A DNA stretch of 64,000 nt, from NCBI GenBank assembly GCA_004193285.1, contig SECP01000044.1, positions 1-64,000 of the forward strand, in the 5' to 3' direction. This stretch comes from Myxococcales bacterium. Lineage in GTDB: Bacteria > Myxococcota_A > Polyangia > Polyangiales > Polyangiaceae. A program made the translations under genes and the position numbers. Below the pieces are notes generated by a model. The model ran no database searches. It was not told where the DNA came from and was given only the letters and a program-made list of their open reading frames with translations. Every line of letters begins with the position of its first letter. The stretch's first letter is position 1. This document shows positions 27,174 to 35,900 of this stretch, one piece after another.

Positions 27174-28945
27174 CGCGCTTCTGGCTGCTGGTGCTGTGCC
27201 TCCTCTGCGGGCCGCTCTCGGGCGCGGCTTCCGGGGCCGAGCTCCAGCGCGTGGCCGTCGTGGTCGGGGCGAACGCGGCTCCCCCGGGTCGCATCACTCT
27301 TCGTTACGCCCACGAGGACGCGCGCCGCGTCGCGGACGTGCTCACCAGCGTCGCCGGCTTCAGCGCGTCGGACGTGAAGGTGCTGCTCGACCCAGCGCCT
27401 GAGGAGCTGCTCGCGGCCCTCGACCGGGAGCTCTCGGCGGCCGGCAGACGCGCGGGAGACACGCTGCTCTTCTTCTACTATTCAGGCCACGCCGACGAGC
27501 GCGCGATCTTCCCGAGCGGACGAACCCTGGAGTTTGCCGCGCTCAAGTCGCGGCTCGAGGATGCGCGCGCCAAGCTGCGCGTCGGCCTGCTCGACTCGTG
27601 TCGGGGCGGCAGCTGGACGGGCTCCAAGGGGCTGAAGAAGGTCGAGCCGTTCGAGGTCGATGGCTCGCGCGAGCTCGCGGAGGAGGGCTCCGTGCTCATC
27701 TCCTCCAGCTCCGGCCAGGAGAACGCGCACGAGACCGAGGCGCTGCGCGGCTCCTACTTCACCCACTACTGGAATGCCGGCCTGAGGGGAGCTGCCGATC
27801 GCGGAGGCGACGGCGTCGTGACCTTGCACGAAGCCTTCGAGTACGCGCGCTCGTTGACCATTCGGGACACCGCGCTGGCCGGCCAAATGCCGCAACACCC
27901 CAGCTTTCAGATGCGGCTGTCGGGGCGGCGTGATTTCCCCATCGCCGCGCTCGTGCGAGGCCGCACGACCCTGATGCTCGAGCAAACGACGGGCCCGGTC
28001 GAGCTCGTACGGTTGAGCGACGGTTTGGTCGTGATGGAGACGACGCCAGGGCCCCGCAACCTGCGGCTCGGACTCCCAGCAGGTAACTACTTGGTGCGCC
28101 GCCGCTCGCGCGACGGCGTTTGGGTGCGTGTGGTCTCGCTCTCGGCCGGCAACGTCTCGACCGTGAGCGAGAGCCAACTGGAGCCGTCCACGCTGCGGGC
28201 CGGGAGCAGCAAAGGGCTCGACGAGCAGCCGGCGCGTCTGTCGCTTTCGGACCAAAGCTTCGCGGCGAGCCTCGCGGTCGGGGTGCGGCACGCGCCCATC
28301 ATCGACCCCGGGCTGCGGGCGGGCGCCGCGGACGGCACCGGCGTTTTCCTGCTGCGCGTCTCAGGCCGGCTAGCGCCGCACCTCTGGCTCACCGCGCCAC
28401 TTGCGCTCGTCTTCGACGCAGAGCGCGAGGACCGCTTCAATTATTTCGTGTGGGGCGGCGCGCCGGTGCTCGGCGTCACCCGCTCCGCGAGCGAGGGCTG
28501 GTCGCTCTCGGGTTTCACCGGCGCAGGCTTCGACGCGCGCTTGCGACAAAGCGAGGGGCGCATCTTCAACGCCACGATCGCGCTGTTGGGCTCGCTGGCG
28601 CTGCGCGAGGACGCTCCCAACATCCTGCCCGACACCTGGACGACTCAGCTCACGCTCGGCGTCTCGCAGAGCATCGCGGGTGGAGTCACGTTCAACGTCG
28701 GCGCCGGGCTGGCCCTCAATGCGCTCGTTGACGGGCGCTTCTCGGGCGCGGGTCTCGGTGCGGCGGAGCGCAACGTCGTCGTCGCGCTCGGCTCGGTCCA
28801 GCGCGCGGGGCTCCGGCCGCTCCCCCTCGTGCGCGTGCCCTTGACGTCCTGGCTCGCCCTGGACGGACACGTCGCGGTTGCCTACCAGCCGTCACTGCAG
28901 GGCTGGGTGGAGACTTACACGGCGGGCGTCAGCTACGAACGGTAG
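27170..28945 (+). CDS. Exported caspase-like (C14) peptidase fused to a predicted outer-membrane barrel
   Basis: The GTG at 27170 overlaps the anti-sigma stop (GTGA) and begins a signal peptide (FWLLVLCLLCGPLSGAASG). Residues 25-255 are a caspase/metacaspase-type C14 domain: LRYAHEDARRVADVL, then FYYSGHADE with catalytic His107, then GLLDSCRGGSW with catalytic Cys144. Both catalytic residues are present. Residues 255-330 are a beta-rich PEGA-like linker (GPVELVRLSDGLVVMET; GNYLVRRRSRDGVWVR). The last 260 residues show alternating strands (SFAASLAVGVRHAPI; PHLWLTAPLALVFDA; GVTFNVGAGLALNALVDG), as in an outer-membrane beta-barrel. Periplasmic placement of a caspase-like domain is inferred from the signal peptide. 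Substrates are unknown. Confidence 0.8.
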   Translation: MTRFWLLVLCLLCGPLSGAASGAELQRVAVVVGANAAPPGRITLRYAHEDARRVADVLTSVAGFSASDVKVLLDPAPEELLAALDRELSAAGRRAGDTLLFFYYSGHADERAIFPSGRTLEFAALKSRLEDARAKLRVGLLDSCRGGSWTGSKGLKKVEPFEVDGSRELAEEGSVLISSSSGQENAHETEALRGSYFTHYWNAGLRGAADRGGDGVVTLHEAFEYARSLTIRDTALAGQMPQHPSFQMRLSGRRDFPIAALVRGRTTLMLEQTTGPVELVRLSDGLVVMETTPGPRNLRLGLPAGNYLVRRRSRDGVWVRVVSLSAGNVSTVSESQLEPSTLRAGSSKGLDEQPARLSLSDQSFAASLAVGVRHAPIIDPGLRAGAADGTGVFLLRVSGRLAPHLWLTAPLALVFDAEREDRFNYFVWGGAPVLGVTRSASEGWSLSGFTGAGFDARLRQSEGRIFNATIALLGSLALREDAPNILPDTWTTQLTLGVSQSIAGGVTFNVGAGLALNALVDGRFSGAGLGAAERNVVVALGSVQRAGLRPLPLVRVPLTSWLALDGHVAVAYQPSLQGWVETYTAGVSYER

Positions 28946-29064
28946 CGGGAAAGCGAAACCGGGCTCGCGCCGGCACGAACGCCGTTCCCGCTGGTTTCAA
29001 CCGAGATTCTCCGAGAAGCGTCGATGGGCTTCGCGCGTGCGGCGGCTGGCGATAAGGTTCGGCC

Positions 29065-29628
29065 ATGGGCATCGGTCGCGATCTCGGTAAGAAGCTGCTC
29101 TCGCGTGCGTCTGGCAAGGTCGCGGACGCGCTGTCACGCGCGGACGTGGTCGGCGGAGAGCTCCGAGATCGCCTGACCGAGAAGCTCGCGTCCTTGAAGA
29201 CGCCGCCGACGGTGGTGCACAGCGTGACGCCTTCCGCTCCGCGCCCGGTCGCGCCGAAGGCTCCGGCCGGCCTCGGTGATCCATCGCGCCCCGCGCAAGT
29301 CTTCGGTCGCTCGTCGTGCCCGTGGTCGGGCCGTGCGGTCGCGTTGCTAGAATCCGCACGCATCGAGCACAGCTACTTCGAGCTCGACTCTTACGGTGGC
29401 GACGCCGTGCTGCAGGACCTCAAGCTCGAGACGAAGCAAGATACGGTGCCGTTCGTGTTCGTGCGCGGCCGCTTCATCGGCGGCTACAACGCGCTAGACG
29501 AGGTTCATCGCCTCGGGCAGCTCGAATACCTCTCCTCGTCGGACGCCGAGCGCGAGAAGCACCCGCTGCACGGCCGCGTCGAAGTCGCCACCCGGTCCCA
29601 CGACGGCGAGCGCTTCCCGGGCGCCTGA
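29065..29628 (+). CDS. Glutaredoxin-domain protein with N-terminal extension
   Basis: The 187-residue protein has a basic helical N-terminus (1-45), a Pro/Ala-rich linker, and a glutaredoxin/thioredoxin-fold domain from about residue 75. The active site is CPWS (Cys85 to Ser88), a monothiol-type version of the usual CPYC/CPFC motif. The glutathione-binding segments TVPFVFV (with the cis-Pro) and GRFIGGYNALDEV are conserved. It probably reduces or glutathionylates proteins, or handles an iron-sulfur cluster. The N-terminal extension is not a signal peptide and is unusual for a glutaredoxin. Confidence 0.85.
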   Translation: MGIGRDLGKKLLSRASGKVADALSRADVVGGELRDRLTEKLASLKTPPTVVHSVTPSAPRPVAPKAPAGLGDPSRPAQVFGRSSCPWSGRAVALLESARIEHSYFELDSYGGDAVLQDLKLETKQDTVPFVFVRGRFIGGYNALDEVHRLGQLEYLSSSDAEREKHPLHGRVEVATRSHDGERFPGA

Positions 29629-29654
29629 GGACTTAAAGGCGCAGCGTAGCGGCG

Positions 29655-30392
29655 CTACTTGTCATTGAGGACGTCGCGCATCGGCTCGACCAAGTACGTC
29701 TCGCGCTCGGCATCGTAGTCCACGATCAGCGCTTGGTCACCGCGGCCGAGCTGCTTGCCGTCCTCGACGCGGACGCGGAGCACCAGGCCGGCGCCGCCGT
29801 CGTGGAGCGTTGCCTCCCCGAACTTGGCGGTGACGGTGCCGGTGCGCACGATGCACGTGCGGCCGACGAAGTCCGACTTTGCGGGCGCGTGCTTGGGGGC
29901 AAAGACCTTGGCGAGCGGCCGAGCCGCCAAGGACGTGAGCGGTAGCGACAAGACGAAAGAGCCGACAAGCACGCCCAGCGAAAGCGCGACCCCGACCCAA
30001 GCTGGCGCGGCGCGGGTGAGCAGCTGCATGGTGACCACGCTCACGAGCCACGAGAAGGTGATGATGAAGCTGATCACCACCGTGGCGGGCACGGAGCGGA
30101 GGTGGAGCGCGCTCATGATCGCGGCCAGCGCGCCGCCGGAGTCGTCCCCGTCCAAATCCAGATCCAGATCCAGGTCCGCATCGCCTGCGTGCCCTTGGCC
30201 CAGGTGATCTACCGCCCCCTCCAGCATGCCCTTGGTCGCGCCGTCCACGTGCCCTTCCAGGGCTCCTTCCGACCCTTCACCGATGTGGATGACTCCCACC
30301 ATCACGAAGGCCCAGTAGACGAGAACGACGCCGAGCAGCACCGTATAGACGACGCTCGGAAAGGACAGCGCCAGTACGAAGACTTCAGCCAT
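29655..30392 (-). CDS. YqiJ-like membrane protein with C-terminal OB fold (NfeD-like)
   Basis: The 245-residue protein has an N-terminal membrane helix (YTVLLGVVLVYWAFVMVGVI). An acidic stretch follows at about 71-84 (DADLDLDLDLDGDD), then two further helices (VVISFIITFSWLVSVVTM and VGVALSLGVLVGSFVLSLPL). The C-terminal OB-fold domain (from about 170) contains FVGRTCIVRTGTVTAKFG and GRGDQALIVDYDAERETYLVEPM. This layout matches YqiJ, the usual partner of YqiK-type flotillins; the flotillin here is 6 kb away. It overlaps the channel-like gene by 8 nt on the same strand and should be co-expressed with it. Confidence 0.85.
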   Translation of the reverse strand: MAEVFVLALSFPSVVYTVLLGVVLVYWAFVMVGVIHIGEGSEGALEGHVDGATKGMLEGAVDHLGQGHAGDADLDLDLDLDGDDSGGALAAIMSALHLRSVPATVVISFIITFSWLVSVVTMQLLTRAAPAWVGVALSLGVLVGSFVLSLPLTSLAARPLAKVFAPKHAPAKSDFVGRTCIVRTGTVTAKFGEATLHDGGAGLVLRVRVEDGKQLGRGDQALIVDYDAERETYLVEPMRDVLNDK

Positions 30393-30861
30393 GCTCGCTC
30401 GGGGCGCCGCGCTGGCTGCGAAGCTCCTCTAGGATGAGCTCTAGCTTGCTCGCGATGTCGCGCAGCGCCCCCTCCGAGCGCTCGCCTTCTGCGGCTCGCT
30501 CGCGGTGCTCGTTCGGGGGATCGAAGGCGCGCGCCGCCAGCGCCGGCCCGTAAGTCATCAGCGCGGCGCCAATCGTCTTACCTGCCTCCGTTTGGGCGAA
30601 GATGTCCGAAAACCCGACCGACAGGTTCGTCGACACGTAGATGAGCGCGTCGTAAAACGAGTTCACCTTGGGGTTGACGTGCCGCTCGGCAGCGTAAAAG
30701 GCGGCGGCGCCGAGCAAGACGGTCCCTACGATCGCGTTCATCGGGTCTTCCGATTGCTTTTCGCGCACGTAGTCGTGAGCGCCGCGCAACCACTGCTCCG
30801 GGGGCTTGCCGGAGCCGACGCCCAGGAGCAGCCCCAATGTCAGCAGGGTTCGATCGTTCAT
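30385..30861 (-). CDS. Small potassium-channel-like membrane protein with altered selectivity filter
   Basis: The 158-residue protein starts at the ATG at 30861; upstream in-frame sequence overlaps the methyltransferase gene and is not part of it. It has hydrophobic segments at 5-17 and 43-57. A pore-like region follows (FYDALIYVSTNLSVGFSDIFAQTEAGKTIGAALM, 69-102), lining up with the pore helix, filter and inner helix of two-TM K+ channels. The filter reads SVGFSD where K+ channels have TVGYGD: the first Gly and the Asp are kept, but the second Gly is Ser85. The C-terminus is charged and helical. Its 8-nt overlap with the YqiJ-like gene suggests a role in the same membrane module. Selectivity and even conduction are uncertain. 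Confidence 0.65.
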   Translation of the reverse strand: MNDRTLLTLGLLLGVGSGKPPEQWLRGAHDYVREKQSEDPMNAIVGTVLLGAAAFYAAERHVNPKVNSFYDALIYVSTNLSVGFSDIFAQTEAGKTIGAALMTYGPALAARAFDPPNEHRERAAEGERSEGALRDIASKLELILEELRSQRGAPSEHG

Positions 30862-30902
30862 GAAGCGAGCTGCCGAGCCTAGTACGGGCGCCCGAAGAGC
30901 GG

Positions 30903-31724
30903 CTACGGCTTCTTGAAACGGAGCACGAAGCGGTCGCTCGTACCGCGCTTCTCCCCGGCTTCTCGAGGACTGGCGCTCCAGTCTTTGGTGTCCCCCGGTT
31001 CGCGTAGGAAGCTCGCTTCGGCGTCCAGCACGAAGCCGGCCTTGGCCACCTCCGCCTTGACCGCCGACTCCTCGATGCGGTGCAGTGTCTTCACCACCGC
31101 GAGGCCGTCCCCCTCCTTGGCGGAGTGGTCGACGATGACGTACGAGCCACCTGGCTTGAGCGCGGCGAAGACGTTCTGGTTCAGCTTCGCGCGGTCGGTC
31201 CCGAGCCACACCGTGTCGTGATAGAAGAGCACGAGGGTGACGGCGTCCAGCTCCTTGACCTCCGCCGGCCACGGCGCGTCCAGCTCCGTGTCCACCCGCA
31301 CCGCGTTCTTCATTGCCGCCGTCGCCAGCCGCTCGCTCCAGGCCTTCTCCGCGAAGCCAAGGACGAACTTCGGATTCTCACCGTAAACGACGCCGCTCGG
31401 CCCGACCGCCCGCGCCAAGAGCTCCGCCGTGTAGCCGCCGCCCGCGCAAAGGTCGAGCACGCGATTTCCGGGAGCGACGCCGACGAAGGTGAGCAGCTCC
31501 GCGGGCTTGCGCCCGTCATCCAGCGCGCGATCCGCGGCGCTCCGACCCGCTGCCGCTACCACGGCGCGGGCGCGCGCCGCCGCGTCCACCGGCGCGGCCG
31601 AAGCGGCTGGTGCCGACGAGGGCGCAGGCGCCGCCACCGGCGAAGCAGAGGGCGACGGCGCTGTGGCAGCCGTGCAACCAAGCAAGATCAGCGTACAAAC
31701 TCCCGACCACGTTGCGGCGTTCAT
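30903..31724 (-). CDS. Predicted lipoprotein SAM-dependent methyltransferase (COG4798-like)
   Basis: The 273-residue protein has a lipoprotein signal (LLGC, Cys17) and an Ala/Pro/Ser-rich spacer. A class I methyltransferase fold follows with SAM motif NRVLDLCAGGGYTAEL (about 87-102), TLVLFYHDTVW and LKPGGSYVIVDHSAKEGDG. The pattern matches the exported predicted methyltransferases grouped as COG4798. An exported SAM-dependent enzyme is puzzling because SAM is cytosolic, so the domain may bind another ligand. It lies 41 nt upstream of the channel-like gene on the same strand. Confidence 0.8.
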   Translation of the reverse strand: MNAATWSGVCTLILLGCTAATAPSPSASPVAAPAPSSAPAASAAPVDAAARARAVVAAAGRSAADRALDDGRKPAELLTFVGVAPGNRVLDLCAGGGYTAELLARAVGPSGVVYGENPKFVLGFAEKAWSERLATAAMKNAVRVDTELDAPWPAEVKELDAVTLVLFYHDTVWLGTDRAKLNQNVFAALKPGGSYVIVDHSAKEGDGLAVVKTLHRIEESAVKAEVAKAGFVLDAEASFLREPGDTKDWSASPREAGEKRGTSDRFVLRFKKP

Positions 31725-31938
31725 GGGCCGTTACCTGGTGACGAGCGGTGCGAAACGGAAGTGCCCGAGGCGCGCAGGGACCACCCATTCATGCGAGGGG
31801 GGACTCGCCGGGCGTCTGTCGAGCGCGCTGCAATGACTACGAAGGCCGATCGGCGATGACGGCATGCTGCTATTTTCCGATGCTAAATTCGCACATATTC
31901 CCTTTGCGCTCGGCGCTGCACGGCCTTAAGCCGCACGG

Positions 31939-32973
31939 GTGGGGCAAGCCACTTTACTTCTCAAGTCCACGGTGGCGATCTGCGCGCTCGCCAGCTGCTT
32001 CGTTCCGGGTTTGGCGCTCGCTCAGGCCCCCAGCTCGGCCGACCGAGCGACCGCGCGCACCCTCGCTCAAGAAGGCTACGAGGCCCTGCGCGATCACGAC
32101 TACGCGAAAGCGCTGGACCGCTTCACCCGCGCCAATCAGCTCGTGCGAGCGCCCACGCTGCAGCGAGACTTGGCGCGCGCACAAGTCGGGCTCGGTCATC
32201 TCGTCGACGCTCACGAAACGTACAGCGCCATCCTGCGCGAAGGGGTCTCGGACGAAGCGCCCCCGCCTTGGCTCAAAGCGGTGGAGGACGCGAAGACCGA
32301 GCTCGCTGCGCTGTCGCCGCGCTTGCCCTGGATCGTCATCACGGTCGCTGGCCCGGCCCACCCGCGGGTGACGATAGACGGCGCGCCGATTCCCGAGTCC
32401 TCCTTGGGAGTGAAGCGCCCGGCCGACCCTGGGCGCCATGAGCTTCGTGCGCTCGCCGCGGGCTACTACACCGCAAAAAAAACCATCGAGCTGCAGGAGG
32501 GCGAGACCGTGAACATCGCCTTCGACCTGGAGGATGCGCCGCCAGACGCCGCCCCCAAGAGTGAAGAAGAAGCGGGCACGGTGTCGGTCGCAACCGTGAA
32601 GGATCCGGCGTGGCGTAGGCCGGTCACCATTGGTGCTTTCGCGCTGGGCGGCGCCGGCATCGTGGTCGGCAGCGTCACCGGTATTCTCGCGATGACCAAG
32701 CACGACAAGCTGGCCAAGACTTGCCTCGAGCGCACGTGCGGCCCGCGCGAAGAGGGTACTTTGACCAACTACCGCCGGCTCGGCATGGTCTCCACCATCG
32801 GCTTCGTCACTGGCGGCGTCGCAACCGCGGCCGGCGTGGTGCTCTTGCTAGTGAAGCCGCAGATCTTGGTCGAGCAGAGCTCACCGCCCAAAGACCGCGC
32901 CGCGCGCGGCAATTTTTTCACTTGGTCACCGTTCGTCGGCGTGGGCTCGGCGGGCGTCGAGGGGACATTTTGA
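31939..32973 (+). CDS. Exported TPR/PEGA protein with two C-terminal membrane helices
   Basis: The 344-residue protein starts at the GTG at 31939 (a GTG 33 nt later is possible). It has a signal peptide ending ALAQ. TPR-like helices follow (LAQEGYEALRDHDYAKALDRF; LARAQVGLGHLVDAHETY), then a PEGA domain (IVITVAGPAHPRVTIDGAPI; GRHELRALAAGYYTAKKTIEL). Two hydrophobic helices (about 230-254 and 277-310) flank a loop with CLERTCGPREEGTL. It is a paralogue of 7890-8942. Its TGA overlaps the ATG of the large repeat lipoprotein (TGATG), so translation is coupled. It is probably an envelope scaffold. Confidence 0.78.
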   Translation: MGQATLLLKSTVAICALASCFVPGLALAQAPSSADRATARTLAQEGYEALRDHDYAKALDRFTRANQLVRAPTLQRDLARAQVGLGHLVDAHETYSAILREGVSDEAPPPWLKAVEDAKTELAALSPRLPWIVITVAGPAHPRVTIDGAPIPESSLGVKRPADPGRHELRALAAGYYTAKKTIELQEGETVNIAFDLEDAPPDAAPKSEEEAGTVSVATVKDPAWRRPVTIGAFALGGAGIVVGSVTGILAMTKHDKLAKTCLERTCGPREEGTLTNYRRLGMVSTIGFVTGGVATAAGVVLLLVKPQILVEQSSPPKDRAARGNFFTWSPFVGVGSAGVEGTF

Positions 32974-35900
32974 TGATTGGCCTTCCGATGCGAATGCGTT
33001 GCTTGGTGGTCGCGCTCATGGCGCTAGCGCTCGGGGGCTGCACCAGCTTGCTCGGGGACTTCAGCTACGACGAGAAGGCCGGGCGGCGCGGAATCCAGGG
33101 CACTCCGGACCAGGGCGCCATCGTCGTCTTGCCGGTCAGCGGCCTCGTGACGACCGAGGGCGGCGGTAAAGCGACGTTCACGGTGCACCTGGCGCAGGAG
33201 CCGACTGCGCCCGTGTTCATCGGCCTCAAGAGCAGCAACGAAAACGAGGGCGTGGTCAGTCCGTCTACTCTCACCTTCACGAAGGACAACTTTGCCGCCC
33301 CGCAGATGGTGCAGATCACCGGGGTAGACGATCTGCTGGAGGACGGCCCGCAGGCGTACGAGGTGGACACCAGCCTCGCTATCAGCGACGACCCTTTCTT
33401 CCTGGGCCTGGACCCGCTCGATCCGGGGGTCACGAACACCGACAACGACACCGCCGGCGTGACCGTCACGCCCCCAGGCGGTTTGGTCACGAGCGAGTCA
33501 GGTACCGAAGCGACGTTCACGATCCAGCTCAACAAGAAGCCAAGCGCGGACGTCACGATCCCGCTGAGCACGGACACGCCGTCCGAGGGCACGGTGGCTC
33601 CTGCCCTCGTCACGTTCACCGAGCTGAACTGGATGGCGCCGCAGACGGTCACGGTCATGGGCGTGAACGACGAGGTGAAAGACGGAGCGCGCCCCTACAA
33701 GGTGCTGACCGAAAACGCCACCAGCACGGACGCCAAGTACGCGGGGCTAGACGTGCCCGACATCAGCGTCACGAATCTGGACAACGACACGGCTGGCATC
33801 GTCCTGACTCCGTCGACGGGGTTGATGACGTACGAGCCCGCGATCATGACGAGCCTGACCATCGCGCTCAGCTCGCCGCCAACGGGCAACGTAGTCGTCG
33901 GGCTGAGCACGAGCGACACGTCCGAGGGCAAGGTGTCGCCCACGAGCGTGACGTTCACTCCCGCCAACTGGATGGCTCCTCAAACCCTCAGCGTCACCGG
34001 CGAGGATGACACGCGCGTGGACGGCGACCAGCAGTACCAGGTGCTGACGACGATCCTCTCCAGCGAAGATGCGGATTACCTGACCCTCGCGACGTTGCCG
34101 AAGGCGGACGTCACGAACGTGGACAACGACTACGCGCGCATCGTGGTCGAGCCGATGAGCGGGCTCAGCACCAGCGAGGATTCGGAAGCCGCGACGTTCA
34201 CGGTCACCCTGCTCAGCAAGCCCAACGGGCAGGTGAAGGTGGACGTCGCGAGCCAGCGACCGGACGAGGGCGTCGCGACCCCGCCGCTCCTGACCTTTAC
34301 GGAAGAGAATTGGGCCGCGCCGCAGACGGTCACGGTCATGGGCGTGGACGACCTCGTGGCGGACGGCCCCCAGAGCTACGTGGTGCGGGTCAAACCGAAC
34401 GCGGAAACGGCGGACTCTGGCTACCTCGCGCTCCTCGAGCAAGACGTCACCCTCGCGAACGTCGACAACGATAGCGCCGGCTTCAAGGTCAATCCGGTCA
34501 AAGGCCTCGTCACGACCGAAGGCGGCGGTACCGCCACGTTCACGATCGAGCTCACCTCCCAGCCGCGTGCCAGCGTGGTCATACCGCTGACGAGCAGCGA
34601 CGGCACGGAGGGCACGGTCAGCCCCAATCAGCTGGTGTTCACGACCGATAACTACAAGTCGGCGCAAACCGTGACCGTCCGCGGCGTGAGCGACGACGTG
34701 CACGACGGCGACCAGCCGTATCGCATCGTGACGGAGGCTCCGATCTCCGATGACGCGGAGTACGAGAAGCTGGACGTCCCGAACGTGGAGGTCCTCAATC
34801 AGGACGACGACAGCGCCGGCATCACGGTCGAGCCGAAAGACAAGACGCTCGTCACTGCCGAAAACGGGCAGACCGCGACGTTCACGGTACGGCTCAACTC
34901 GGAGCCAAAGGCGGACGTCGTGCTCACCCTGGACAGCACGGATCCCGCCGAGGGCGTGGCGTCGCCCAAGACGCTCCGACTCACCCCTGCCAACTGGCGC
35001 GCTCCTCAAACCGTCACCGTCAAGGGCCAGCAGGACTCGGTGAACGACGGCGATCGCTCATATCGCATCAAGTTCGGGCCGGTTCAGAGCGACGACGCGG
35101 ACTATGGCGGGGATCCGGAAAAGCTCCGCCCGCTGGACGTGCGCTGCTCCAACGTGGACGACGACTCGGCCTTCATCCGGGTGATCAATGGCACCGGGCT
35201 CACCACCAGCGAAAAGGTGGGCAGCGCGCCGGCCACCTTCCAAGTCGCGCTGGGGTCGCAGCCGAAGGCAAACGTCAGCATCGCCATCTCCAGCAGCCGC
35301 ACCACCGAGGGGACGGTGAGCCCGGCCATGCTGCAATTCACACCCATCAACTGGTCGTCCCCCCAGACCGTGACCATCACCGGAGTGGACGAGAAGGTTC
35401 AGGACGGGCCGCAGCAGTTCTTCGTGCTCTTCGCGCCTTCGACGAGTGGTGACGGCGACTACCAGGGCATCTTGCCCAATCCTTCCAACGTCAGCGTCAC
35501 CAACCAAGACGATGATTCGGCCGGCATCCTCGTCAAGGCGGCCGCCAACTTGGCCACCAGCGAGCCGAACGGCATGGCGACGTTCACGGTGGAGCTCACC
35601 TCACAGCCCACGGCGGACGTGACGATCCCGCTCGCGAGCAGCAACGTGAAGGAGGGTACGGTTAGCCCCGCGAGCCTCATCTTCACCGCCGCCAACTGGA
35701 GCGCGCCTCGCACGGTGACGCTCACCGGCGTGGACGACAAGGTCCAGGACGGCAATCAGCAGTATTCGGTCTCGGTGGGCCCCTCCACCAGCACGGACGC
35801 CAAGTACAACCCCAAGACCGCGTCCGACGTGAAGGTCGTCAATCTGGACGACGACACGGCGGCGATCCTGGTGAGCTCGGTCACCGGCACCATGAGTGAA

